A stretch of 64,000 nucleotides of DNA from positions 34,695,328-34,759,327 of the forward strand of contig NC_091146.1 in assembly GCF_041381155.1 (NCBI RefSeq), written 5' to 3'. Source of the DNA: Argopecten irradians. Lineage: Eukaryota > Mollusca > Bivalvia > Pectinida > Pectinidae. The notes under the pieces were generated by a model, which saw only the letters and a list, made by a program, of their open reading frames with translations, did no database searches and was not told where the DNA came from. Made by a program: the position numbers and the translations under genes. Positions 1 to 9,884 of this stretch are shown here, in pieces. Each line of letters starts with the position of its first letter. Within the stretch, counting starts at the first letter, position 1.

Positions 1-1292
1 CATATTTTAGAAATCCTAAAACGTCCTCTCGGCTGGCTATATATATATACATGTAAGTCCGTATTAACATTTCCACGCAGCTTCGCTTTCCAAGAGTTGA
101 GTGAATTTATTTTTAGAACTGTGCTAAAACAATGGGCTTTTCCATAATTCCAATGGACAAAACTGGACAATGTTACATAAGCAGAACTTGTCCGTCGTTT
201 TGATATGTAAGATGATTGGAAGGCCAATGAACGCATTTAGACTGGTTTTCTTTGCCCGACTACTCACTTTAAAGTTGGGGGTTTGGACTGTTTGCATTCG
301 TCATTCTGACTTAACAGAGTTACTTCCCTTTGTTACATTCTATCCAATCGGAACACCTCGGATGTGCATGACCTCTGATCGGAATGTACAGTACTAGGTG
401 CAATAATACATAAAAAAACTAAACATTTTCTTCGTTTGGAAACCTAATTACCCCCTAAGTGTATGTTTGAAAATGAAGAGTTATTGAAAATTGTAATGAA
501 AAGTACTATAATAGCCTTATTTTAAGAAATGGAGTGCAATCGTTTCTCATTCGAGACGCACGACACACGAGGGGTATAGTGTATCGGTGGCACTGAATCA
601 GATTTGATAATTACTCACCCTTGGAATGCTGACACGCCTGACCTGTGATTCACTCAGCCGTTGAAATGTAACATCATCCATTATATATCCTTTAGTAGAA
701 ATGGCGTGATTAGGATCGGACTTCAAAATAAAATGGGTATTTTTGTTTTCGGTTTGATATGTTTACACCAGTGCGTCCAATTGTCTATCTTGGCGAGTAT
801 GTACAATGTACATGTACATGTATGTTCATTGTTCTAACACCTTTTGTGTAGATCTTGTGTGAATCATGCTATAAATTTTAAACTAAATTGTATAGCGGAT
901 ACAATGAGGTATATATATACATATAGAAATTATTCTTTACGACTAATTGACTAAATAGGCCTACTGTATGTGCATTTTATAAACACTATAGCACAGAATG
1001 GGTACGACCTTTGAGGTCATTCATCGATCAATATTGAAATAAAAAGATTGTTCTACCCAGAAATTTGGAGACGTTTATAATGAGTGCCTTGGAGTTTTAC
1101 GTTTATACCGTTTTCATGATGAATGGTGACCTTTTGTGATCATCGACCATTATTCGGACCTTTAGAAGGATTGATGTGAGATAATCCGAGGTAAGATATA
1201 ACTAATGTATCTTTTAATTGTTCGCATTGGGCATGTAACAGAGCATACGATTTGCTATAAGAGAGTTACCACTGCCTCTGTCATAATAACCA
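1..1292. other. Non-coding stretch, no gene recognised
   Basis: AT-rich sequence with short ORFs that show no family resemblance. The only structure I can support is a dispersed repeat at about 172-271 (listed separately) and a short self-complementary run of TGTACATGTACATG near 800-825. It may be intergenic. Confidence 0.5.
172..271 (+). repeat. Dispersed repeat, family G
   Basis: This stretch, which includes AAGGCCAATGAACGCATTTA, is repeated in inverted orientation at about 16035-16157 with scattered substitutions. The short open frame over it is therefore repeat sequence rather than a gene. The class of element is unknown. Confidence 0.6.
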
Positions 1293-1855
1293 CTAGCCCG
1301 AGATACTCTGGCCCTGACACCAGACTTAGACATTATCAATATGACAGATAGATGTCTGGTGTAGGGCCAGAGCGCAGTGCTATATCAAAACGTGGAATAA
1401 GCCGACAACGTTTGGTATCGGACCAGGTCATCTCCGATTCAGCCTGACCACCGAGAAGCACCACTAACCTTAGTCTATTCAACAAATGAATAATTTATCT
1501 ACTCAAATGCAGTAATCCGTCGAGATTAAAGGCGTTTTGGATACTTTGAGAAAATGACGACGACAACGAGGGAAATTTAAAGTTGCAGAAAAGAAACTAC
1601 TGTGTTGACACAAAAGAACGTGCATGTGTGATAAAATGGATGGCTATGAGTAGATAAATTATTCATTTGTTGAACAGACCAAGGTAAGTGGCGATTCTCG
1701 GTGGTAAGCAGTCTGAATCGGAGATGACCTGGCCCGATACCAAACGGTGTCGGCTTATTCCACGTTTTGATATAGCAGTGCGCTCTGGCCCTAAACCAGA
1801 CATCTATCTGTCATAATGTCTAAGTCTGGTGTCAGGGCCAGAGTATCGCGGGCTA
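1293..1855. mobile_element. Foldback (long inverted-repeat) DNA element, about 560 bp
   Basis: The left arm (about 1293-1504) and right arm (about 1648-1855) are near-perfect reverse complements of roughly 208-212 bp. They are separated by a 143-bp loop at 1505-1647. The outer ends read GCCCGAGATACTCTGGCCC and its complement, flanked by TA on both sides, which fits a TA target duplication. No transposase frame is present, so it is a non-autonomous MITE or foldback element. Each arm also holds a smaller internal inverted repeat built around CTCTGGCCCT. Confidence 0.9.
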
Positions 1856-1880
1856 AATATCCCCTGGAGTATCGAGGATG
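1856..1880. repeat. Terminal fragment of inverted-repeat family C
   Basis: CCCCTGGAGTATCGAGGATG matches the end of the family C elements at 23628-23903 and 26212-26526. It directly abuts the foldback element. Only one terminus is seen here, possibly because the foldback element inserted into a C copy. Confidence 0.5.
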
Positions 1881-1926
1881 ACACTTATACGGATCTTGAC
1901 TCGAGTGACCACTGGTCAAGAACTAG

Positions 1927-2096
1927 TACCCATTCTCGCCATCGCATGTGTATTGGTATAATTATTACAAGCGAATTTTCAAGAAATATTTTGTGGGAAC
2001 CTGCACGATAGCGTCTTCTATATATCAGAAGATGACTTTATACACGAAAACTCGCGTGCAGCCTTACAAATACACGTGCGATGGCGAGAATGGGTA
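1927..2096. mobile_element. Small MITE with about 28-bp inverted ends
   Basis: TACCCATTCTCGCCATCGCA at 1927 is mirrored by the reverse complement ending at 2096, giving a 170-bp element bounded by TA. It has no coding capacity. Confidence 0.8.
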
Positions 2097-2184
2097 ATTG
2101 CCGATAATTGGTCACGTGCCAGTATATTCTTACCAAATTATTGAACTCGTTTAATTAAATAAGATGTATATATGTTTATTACAG

Positions 2185-2244
2185 ATGCAGCTCATGATCT
2201 GTATGCATTTGTCAGGAAAGACCTTCCCAGTGGACATCGAAGCA
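2185..2244 (+). CDS. Ubiquitin-like gene, first coding exon
   Basis: Twenty codons, MQLMICMHLS then GKTFPVDIEA. It is flanked by acceptor TTATTACAG and donor GTGAGT. Confidence 0.65.
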
Positions 2245-3244
2245 GTGAGTATGTTACACCCTTCAATGGCGAGCCCAGGGCCCAGTTTCACGAATTCCTT
2301 GGATTAAAGGAATTTCTTCAGTTAAAATTCCCCATACGAAAGCATTACATGAGTTAAAGTAAACATCTTAAGTTTAAGGAGCCTAAATCTGGAATGCTTT
2401 CTTATGGGGATTTTTAAGTTAAGAAATTCCTTAAATTTAATAAATATTGAAGACCTTGCGGTAGAATAGCCTTAATATTATTAAAGTTGAGAAATGTTTG
2501 TGAAAAAGGAACCAGGTGGGTTTTGAGGCTTCCTGAACAAGCTTCATCCTAAGGCTTTTCTTAGATGATGACAACTAACCACAGCTCGCTCCCTCTAAGA
2601 TATAACGAGGCCCTCCATATAGATCTCTGGATCCGCCATTGTTACTGTATAGTTGTTAAACTTCGCGGGTGTACAATTTCGCGATTTACTGTTTGAAACT
2701 TATTCGCGGGGATTTATTTTTTCAAATGATCTTTTTAGCCTTTAGAAGCCTATGTCGTACTAAATAATATCACGTTTCCCCTGTCTCTCTTTTTACATAG
2801 AATGAGTAGATATCTTCTGTTGAAAATCTAAAATATAATTTTATTTTGTTTACAATACGAGCATATATCTCATGATCGATAAAATAATTTTCTCTCTCTT
2901 TTTTTTTCTTTTATTATTTTTTGATTTTTTTATCACAGAACGGTTATCTCCCCTCGTTATTTAAAGAAATATCTCAAACACACGAAATTGGTGTGGAACA
3001 GATACGCTTGCTATACGGAGGGAAAGAGTACAGATGTCCAGACCCGGCCACAGACGGCAAGACCATTGCTGAGATTGGATTTATTGAGAGATCAACGGTG
3101 CAGGTGGTATCCCGACTCCCGGGGGGATTCTACCAGCGTTCCAGGAGATGTCATGACTTTCGGGAGATTCTATCCGCGTTTCGGGAGGTGACAGGACTCC
3201 CGGGGGATTCTTTCTTTTTTGTTTCTATATCTATAATTCACTAG
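2185..3244 (+). CDS. Ubiquitin-like protein gene, two-exon minimal model
   Basis: Coding exons 2185-2244 and 2939-3244 join in phase 0 (donor GTGAGT, acceptor TATCACAG) to give 121 residues. Residues 1-83 align along ubiquitin: MQ start, SGKTFPVDIEA for the first hairpin, EQIRLLYGGKEY for the QQRLIFAGKQL strand, and ERSTVQVVSRLPGG for ESTLHLVLRLRGG. The Arg of the LRGG tail is Pro here. About 38 residues follow the GG, so a free GG end would need processing. An acceptor (TTATTACAG) lies directly before the ATG, as in polyubiquitin genes that carry a 5' UTR intron there, so a non-coding or longer upstream exon is likely. This could be a free ubiquitin-like protein or the N-terminal domain of a larger protein continuing at 3601. 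Function is not assigned. Confidence 0.65.
2939..3244 (+). CDS. Ubiquitin-like gene, second coding exon
   Basis: Opens after a strong polypyrimidine tract and CACAG. It carries the rest of the ubiquitin fold to LPGG, then a tail reading to TAG at 3242-3244. An alternative in-phase donor (GAG|GTGACA at 3188) would end the exon at 3187. The stretch after LPGG contains two near-copies of a segment with CTCCCGGGGG, so the tail may be recent tandem sequence. Confidence 0.6.
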   Translation, partial: NGYLPSLFKEISQTHEIGVEQIRLLYGGKEYRCPDPATDGKTIAEIGFIERSTVQVVSRLPGGFYQRSRRCHDFREILSAFREVTGLPGDSFFFVSISIIH

Positions 3245-4100
3245 AACTTGACATTAACCTTGATTAAAGGGAGATAACTCGTGGCTACATATAGGTATAT
3301 TGTTAAAACTGATAGGAAGAATCTAAACCGGCTACACAATCATCCATCTTTCTCTCTCTCTATCTCTCTCTCTCCCGTTGCATGAGTCAGAACATTATTA
3401 TTGTTGAATTACTAAAACATCGTCTTGTAATATAATAGCCGCTTTATTTTTTTTATTGAATTAAATCATGATTAAGAATTATTGCTACCCCACAGACGCT
3501 GTCGTTGAATACATCAAATAAACAAACCCAACCCTGACATATTGTTCTGACAACCAGTCTTCCCACTCCCTGTCTGTCTGTCTGTCTGCTTACCTCACAG
3601 GCGATAGGTACAAGCGCTCAAATGAAGACCAAATGTGAAGCATTGCCAAGGGAGAAGTTAAGAAGAAATGCAGTTAGAAGAAGAGAAATGACATTATCCC
3701 AAATTCAGTCGCCTTGTGCGATCAGGCAAAATAGCAGAAAAATCTACATATTCCTAATCAAAACTATAATGCGCTATGTCACTGTTATATTTGACCAATG
3801 CTTGAGGAATCGGATTCAAAGACTCTCAGTATGAGAGTACAACATTAATGTATCTTAATGTCTCGTGTATTGTAATGGAGGTAAAGTCTTCAGTGTAAAT
3901 CATCTAATGAAAATACAATCTCTCCCAGGGTACATTGCGGTACCGGCATTGAATGTGAGGGCCGTAATGAATTCTGGGAGAGTTTGATAGAATTTGAGTA
4001 GCATTTTTTTCTTTTGCAGCATTTTTGTTTTTAAACTTGTCATTGCTTTTTTCTCTTCAGATAACATTGGTGTTGACAATTTGTTGTATGCTTATTCTGT
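3245..4100. other. Non-coding stretch apart from the candidate exon at 3601
   Basis: Holds CT and TCTG microsatellites (about 3350-3372 and 3571-3590). At about 3919-3985 there is a short element with ends CTCTCCCAG and CTGGGAGAG, possibly a tiny MITE. Nothing else is recognised. Confidence 0.4.
3601..3834 (+). CDS. Candidate third exon of the ubiquitin-like gene
   Basis: A good acceptor (GCTTACCTCACAG) precedes an open frame that runs 78 codons to a stop. It is in phase 0 with the alternative donor at 3188. The predicted start of the segment is basic and helix-like (PREKLRRNAVRRREM) and the rest resembles nothing I know. Low confidence: the fit of acceptor and phase is the only support. Confidence 0.25.
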   Translation, partial: AIGTSAQMKTKCEALPREKLRRNAVRRREMTLSQIQSPCAIRQNSRKIYIFLIKTIMRYVTVIFDQCLRNRIQRLSV

Positions 4101-4273
4101 ATTTGCATATTACAGAGTTATCTGCCCATGCGGGCAGGTATTGATTGTGACGTCATGTGTTTGCGAACGTAACGTCATACTTGTTGAAGAAAACGACGTG
4201 AATTGCGCTCACAAAATTATGACGTAACAATCGATACCTACCCCGCAAGGGAGCTAACTCTGTAATATGCAAA
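4101..4273. mobile_element. MITE, family D
   Basis: About 55-bp inverted ends: TTTGCATATTACAGAGTTAT on the left and its complement on the right, enclosing TGACGTCA-like motifs. Related copies lie at about 24460-24630, and as a half-copy at 10046-10122. No coding capacity. Confidence 0.8.
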
Positions 4274-5968
4274 GACGAAATGATTATAGTTATGTCATTA
4301 GTATATTGTCTTAATAAATACCGATAGAAAATCCGTCACTTGAAATCACTAGTAGTTGTCTTTTGTATCTCGCATTTTTCTTCTTCATTTTTTTATATTA
4401 TTATTATTATTTTGATAACTTGGCACTTTATTATCATAAGTTATTGCCGAAAAGAACATGGGTAAATATGTGTATGAACAAAATTTAGTGAAATAGAAAA
4501 GTTTTAAAGAAAAGAAAAAAACACCCCGGAGAAATCTAAATACAATGGATTCCGGTAACTGATATTGTTAGTTTCTTCTTCTGTCAGTTTCTCACAGCAA
4601 GGTTAATATAAATACTACATTGTGCGGCGATTTACAGCTTTATTTGTTACGAAGTTTGAAATATGATTCCGCCGTGTATCGTAATCCGAGCTGTCAGCGA
4701 GCTGAAAATGTGTATATAGTCAAGAAGTTATTTATTTGCTGACGACATTTTGCAGACAAAACAAGCATCTCAGCACTCTAAACACTCGAATGACACCTGG
4801 TGCTAATTTTAGACGCAGATGCAGTGAACCGTAACGCCTTCTCTTCATTTCGACACGTCCGTGACGTCAATTGTCCACCGGCCGGGCTCCTTTCTTTTGT
4901 ACGGCAGAAACGACTAGACCGAGAATCCATAAAAAGACATTATCTCTCTTCGTAATAGTTGTTAGCGTCCTCCGGGTTCACCATACAAATGTTAACTTCA
5001 TTTAAATCATAATATTTGGATTGTATAAGGGTATGGAGATAAAAATGTGAGCAGGGTATGCAGTTCGGACTCGAACGCGCCTATTTACATACCCTGGCAT
5101 GCAGGGCAACGGAATTATTGATAAACGAACTAAGTTTGTATTTAATTATCTTTTATTTATTTCCACAACTGAACATTCTGATCAGATAACAATTGTTTGT
5201 TACATGCTTGATCAATCAACAGTGAAAAATGGTTTCCGCCAGAGGTATCAATCGAAATTCTCCGGATGTAAAACATGAACGACAGTTACATCAGAGGAGT
5301 TCCGAATGCAGATATATTGGTAGCGACCATGTTAACATATACAAAGCATTCGAAACAACTGTAAACTGTAGAATATCTTGTGCATGACTACATAACTACA
5401 GTTAAGACCGCGCCATTTCTCATTATCACAAACCATCTTAATATATAATTTTCATAATCTCAACCACACATTTAATATTTGCGTTTGAGAGTATAAACAT
5501 CAAAATATCGCAGTGCAAACGTAACAAATTCATGAACGTTTACGTAGAGATCACTAATCCCATTAGGGTCATATTTTGATCTCTACGTCGCTTCGGTAAA
5601 CCTACTCTTTGTTGAGGTAACAGAGTAGGGAGAGGTATGGGAATCTTGATTTGATTTTAATTAGATTGGAGAAATTACATTACGTGAATCTTCTTTAAAA
5701 CTGATCCGGATTTTCGTTGAATACAGATATCGCGGGTCGAGTCGTAAGGTGCATATTTTCACTGCTACTCACAAACCTGTTTATTATTCATTTATGAATA
5801 CTAATGCACTTGAGAAATTTCAATGTGATCAACAACTCGAGCCAAATATACAACGGACCAGCGATAATTCCGGATGCCAATAACAATCGAAAAATCAAAT
5901 GCAAAATCTGTTAACAGATTCTCGTAACGTAAACGTACGGAAAACATCAGAATTTGTTTTTTTGATTG
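4274..5968. other. Non-coding stretch, no gene recognised
   Basis: Short hairpins only, for example CGTAGAGATCA at about 5547 pairing with TGATCTCTACG near 5588. A CRE-like GTGACGTCA occurs near 4861. No exon with a recognisable product was seen. Confidence 0.4.
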
Positions 5969-6080
5969 ATTAAAATTACGTCTTATTAACAGCTATGGTC
6001 ATGTAAAGACGGCCTCCCATGTATGCATTGTGCAGCGTGTAGGAACTGCGTAGTGCGTGTTTTAGGAGACTGTGGTAAAT
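5969..6080 (-). repeat. SINE-like repeat 2, partial
   Basis: Reads on the minus strand as a head containing GGAGACTG-like sequence complementary to GTAGTCTCC, a GGCCGTCTTTACATGACC-like middle, and a tail matching CTGTTAATAGGACGTTAA with changes. Copies of the same element lie at 20857-20992 and 36978-37112. Confidence 0.6.
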
Positions 6081-6348
6081 ATCAAAGAAAAGGAAGCAAA
6101 GAAGATATATAGGAAGAAACAATAATATTAGAGTAAACAAAAACTAATAAACAAAAATAAAGTTACAAAGAAAGAACTCTGTTAACATTCGATCCATAAA
6201 AATGTAAATGTTAAATTCACCGTGCTGAATCAGATAATTTGACCGTGTAAATAAAGGCAAACTATAAAATGTAATTTGAATACGGACTCTACTTATTAGA
6301 AAATTGCCTTGCATCAAAATACGTCCATACCATGCAACGGCATCCCAG
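6081..6348. other. AT-rich flank upstream of the candidate TATA promoter
   Basis: No repeat or exon recognised here. Confidence 0.3.
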
Positions 6349-6356
6349 TATAAATA
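6349..6356 (+). promoter_or_regulatory. Candidate TATA box of the K+ channel gene
   Basis: TATAAATA lies about 75 bp before a strong donor (ACAG|GTAAGT at 6426). A start site about 30 bp downstream would give a short non-coding first exon. This is the closest promoter-like block upstream of the channel start codon. The link to that gene is inferred from order and strand only. Confidence 0.4.
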
Positions 6357-6378
6357 CCGGCCACTATCTTGTCCGTTC

Positions 6379-6425
6379 GTACATCTCTGGATTCATTAAG
6401 ATTAATAAGAAGACCAATTTTACAG
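6379..6425 (+). other. Candidate non-coding first exon (5' UTR) of the K+ channel gene
   Basis: It begins about 30 bp from the TATA box (start approximate), has no ATG, and ends TTTTACAG|GTAAGT, a near-consensus donor. A good acceptor for it is at 8593. Confidence 0.35.
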
Positions 6426-6657
6426 GTAAGTAACAATTGATCTAGTGACGTCACAGCGATGAAATATTCCACGTGACTTTGCTTTAGGCATATGTGATTT
6501 GTTATTGTTTATTTTTTCTCGTGTAAAATGTCGTATCATCAGATTTTGTCATTGAAGTATAGCTCACTCGTATACAAAATATATTGCGTATGTTCCGTAA
6601 AGGTTGATGACTTACCAGATTTGTGCTATTAACAGTCAGAATCATTTACATATTTCT

Positions 6658-6765
6658 ATATAGGGCACAGTGTCATGGATTTTGTAAAATTAGAAGCTCA
6701 AACTTTTCAATGTTTTTAATAGTGTAAAGTAAGTAAATGTTATTACTGAAGAAAAATACTATAAA
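6658..6765 (+). repeat. Internal fragment of inverted-repeat family B
   Basis: Matches the right-hand interior of the full copies at 7712-8064 and 26988-27352, including GAAGCTCAAACTTTTCAATG-like sequence and AGTGTAAAGTAAGTAA. Both termini are missing. Confidence 0.6.
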
Positions 6766-7122
6766 TAATAAGAACACAAGACTATGTGTATCTCAATAGG
6801 TAAGTCATGCAGCTAATAAAATGTAACTCTATGTAAAGAAATAATAGTGAGTTGAAGTGATCGCCCTGAGTGACACCTTGACCTATCATAAATTTATGCC
6901 CCGGAACAGGATTATATTACATAATTATATTCTTTAGTAAAGATGAAAGCTTACTTTCATCAATGATAAAAGCGTCAAGACATAAAAACAGGACAAAACT
7001 GAAACTCGATATAAACCCTTCTTTTTGAAATTCGACGTCGTAAAGACAATTTTGATAGCTTAGTGTATACATGTGTATATGTAAATAAGGCATTGTTTGT
7101 TTTATTATGCTACGGATGACAG

Positions 7123-7301
7123 GACCCAGAAATACTTGGACATTGAAGCAGTCCGGATATAGCTATAGGACTACAATAAACGTTGGACCTCCAAGGACTA
7201 CGTGTGTCCTGCTTTATTTAGGATCATCCCACAAGGTTTAGACCAAGTCCTGGACTATTTCGGGCCTTGGAACTACAGCCGGATATTTGGACTACAGTCA
7301 G
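7123..7301 (+). other. Possible alternative 5' UTR exon of the K+ channel gene
   Basis: Bounded by ATGACAG and the donor CAG|GTAAAG. It is compositionally distinct (about half GC, with repeated GGACTAC-like words) from the AT-rich flanks. It has no long frame. Speculative. Confidence 0.2.
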
Positions 7302-7711
7302 GTAAAGATCTAAAGGCGCGCTATATTAAATGAAGGATTTTTTAAGTTATTGCACTATTGAGTCGCTTTGTCACTGAGATGTGAGATTATAAATTATAAC
7401 AAAGTGCAATACAGTTAGGAGTATGGATATTTCTTTAGCTGAATGAAAAATTAAGTCCCACCCAACGAATCGTCTAGCTTTTAGCGCTATCGGTTGGTTT
7501 TGGTCGTGATTTACGGGTAGTGTCGACTACGGTTCAGAAATAATGAGCTAGGCGACGCCACGATATCACGACAAGGCAACAACAGGAGTTCGCCGTAATC
7601 AGCCACCAAAACATCGGGATATACTTCAATTTTTAAATCGGACCACTTTTTGGAACTTAACGTATACTTGGACTCTCCGTTTAGTCTTTGGAACAATTGC
7701 TTGCCTTACAT

Positions 7712-8064
7712 CAATGTGTTCCACCGCCGACACAGCATAAACAACATTTATCATTTGGACAATAACTTATGCTTAATAATAGTGCATCTATTATATATGC
7801 ATAATTATCACAAAAATGATTATGTAAAATAATTTGTCTCGCTTTTGTTGTCTGAGTAATCGCGTTTCATAAAGGGCATGCATGTAGTGCTATGGATTTT
7901 TTTGGGTTGTAATAATGATTTTAATACATGTTTTGTATGCTGATGTAAAATAAGAAGCTCAAATATTAAAGTGGTGGTAATAGTGTAAAGTAAGTAACTT
8001 AAAATTCGTCTGCTCATGTTTTTGATGAAGAAACAATACCATTTGTCGGCGGTGTAGCACTTTT
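7712..8064 (+). mobile_element. MITE, family B, about 350 bp
   Basis: Ends are TTCCACCGCCGACA on the left and TGTCGGCGGTG on the right, reverse complements of each other. The interior matches the copies at 26988-27352 (same orientation) and at 11484-11816 and 33127-33481 (opposite). Short open frames inside are not conserved between copies. Confidence 0.75.
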
Positions 8065-8084
8065 CAATTGTTCCAAAAGCGATA

Positions 8085-8187
8085 AGTGTAGTATAAGCGG
8101 TAAGCCAATATAGCTTTTGCGACTCTACAAAATTATCAATCTCGTTTTACATTCTCACTTTAAAAATTAAAAGCCGGTTCGGCCCAG
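8085..8187 (+). repeat. Right-end fragment of inverted-repeat family A
   Basis: GCGACTCTACAAAATTATCA and the following TTTTACATTC...TTAAAAATTAAAAGCCGG match the right ends of the fuller copies, for example 38690-38762. The left part is missing. The junction with a LINE fragment lies at about 8188. Confidence 0.65.
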
Positions 8188-8188
8188 G

Positions 8189-8328
8189 AGCTACATTTGT
8201 AGTTAGTGGTAGTCCTCAGGGTTCTATCCTACGACCTTTTTAATTTATATAAATCATTTCGTGAATAACACCAGATCTTTTATGAAATCATTTTCTGACG
8301 ACACTTCAGTGTATTTTAAACACCTTTA
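8189..8328 (+). pseudogene. LINE reverse transcriptase fragment
   Basis: Translation gives VVSGSPQGSILRPF, then one frame over FLIYINHF and FSDDTSVYF. These are the conserved PQGS...LIYIN...FADDT blocks of non-LTR reverse transcriptases (Jockey/CR1-like). The FADDT Ala is Ser here. A frameshift separates the two blocks, with a stop at each end, so only about 45 residues of a dead element remain. Confidence 0.75.
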
Positions 8329-8593
8329 CTGACAGCAGAATGTCTTAATAATTATTTGGAAATACAAATTTTAGTAAATCGACGGTCTGTATGTAAAAGA
8401 AGGAGAAATCCTTATCATTAAGTTCAATAAAAACTACGCAAGGTGAGCCTCACCGAATTTTGTGACTTTCACAATAATGTGAGACATTTTATTGGGGTAA
8501 TTTTTGAGGAATAATTTCTGAACATTTTACCTCCTGGCTATGTTAACAATGTCTTGTTGTCAGTGTAGTATTAACATTGTATTTATTTTACAG

Positions 8594-9488
8594 AAGGAAT
8601 GAAGAAATCGCTATAACTGAAGCCCTGAGGACCGTAGACAGGCTCTGATGAAAAAGACTAGACGTCCCGCATAGATATATACCGCTGGAGGAAAAATACT
8701 ATCGTCAAACATAGAGCAAGAGACGAGACGATAATAACTCATTGAGATCTCAATTTGCTATAAATAGCACGAGTTTTAACAAATAGTTCGGACGACTATC
8801 AGACCATTAATTCTTTCTAGTGTTATCGCATGTCCTAGTTTCAATAGGTTTATTATCGTTACAGACTTGTTACCACGCTCACGGCTTCCTGTCAACAGTA
8901 CCTGTACAAAAACACCTGTATTGTAATACGCTTGTTGTCAACTCCACTTATCACACCTCATCAGAGGTTGACATGGATGATTGCAAATCGAGAACGCCTA
9001 AAGATTTACGAGCAGAAGATAACTGCATTCAAATGTAAATAAAAACATTCAATTTTAACCCTGTACTGAATGGTACACACTTCCACACCGCTGCTCACAA
9101 TTATATACCCATTTGATGCTATTCTGAAGAGAGGTTTTCTAGTGGCCACGTGACTGTCAAAATGTTACAATTACGAGGTAATGCCTCGACCAGCGAGAAG
9201 ACGGAAAACTTCGCCATGCCGACCAAGGCGCGTGAGGATGGGAAACATAACAGCATCATGGCACTTTTGCCGGGGGCTAAAATCCAGTCGGGAGGGAAAG
9301 TTGTCGTAAGTGTGGGAACGACTCGGGAAACTGTTGTATTCAATGTTGGCGGCACGAGGTTCGAAACTTATAAAACGACGTTAAATAGCCAGCCGGACTT
9401 CGTTTTGGCGGATGAGAATTTTCTACGGAAGCACTTCCGGAAGGATGCTGGGGACTACTTTTTTGATCGAGACCCGGATATGTTCAAA
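8594..9488 (+). CDS. K+ channel exon with 5' UTR and first coding part
   Basis: Acceptor TTTATTTTACAG ends at 8593. Coding starts at ATG 9162 and runs 109 codons to the phase-0 donor AAA|GTGAGT at 9489. It encodes a cytosolic N-terminus of about 55 residues and the first half of T1. The 5' UTR part (8594-9161, extent inferred) holds several short upstream ATG frames such as MKKSL and MKKTRRPA, which could lower translation. Confidence 0.8.
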
Positions 9489-9802
9489 GTGAGTTATAAA
9501 AAACTTACTAAAAATAGTAACTGCATTATCTTATTTCACCTGCACTTTCTACTTCTAACGAATATATTTCTATACTATTGTATTTACCTATTGTCGATAA
9601 TTTAGGGGTTACTATCACTGACGTTATATCCACCCCTGGACTATCGCATTGTGAAACTAGGGGCAGCAGAAAACAAAGGTAACATTAATTTTATATACAT
9701 CAAAAGCATCGAATAACAGTACACCATGGTTGACTATACATGTGTGGCTTTGAAGTTGGGCGCCGCTCTCTGTCTGTCTCTGTCTCTGTCTCTCTCTCTC
9801 TT

Positions 9803-9884
<82 letters not shown>

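Noticed and set aside
9117-9161. Earlier start of the K+ channel at GTG 9150
   Set aside because: No ATG lies between the in-frame stop at 9114 and ATG 9162, and GTG initiation is unlikely for this gene.
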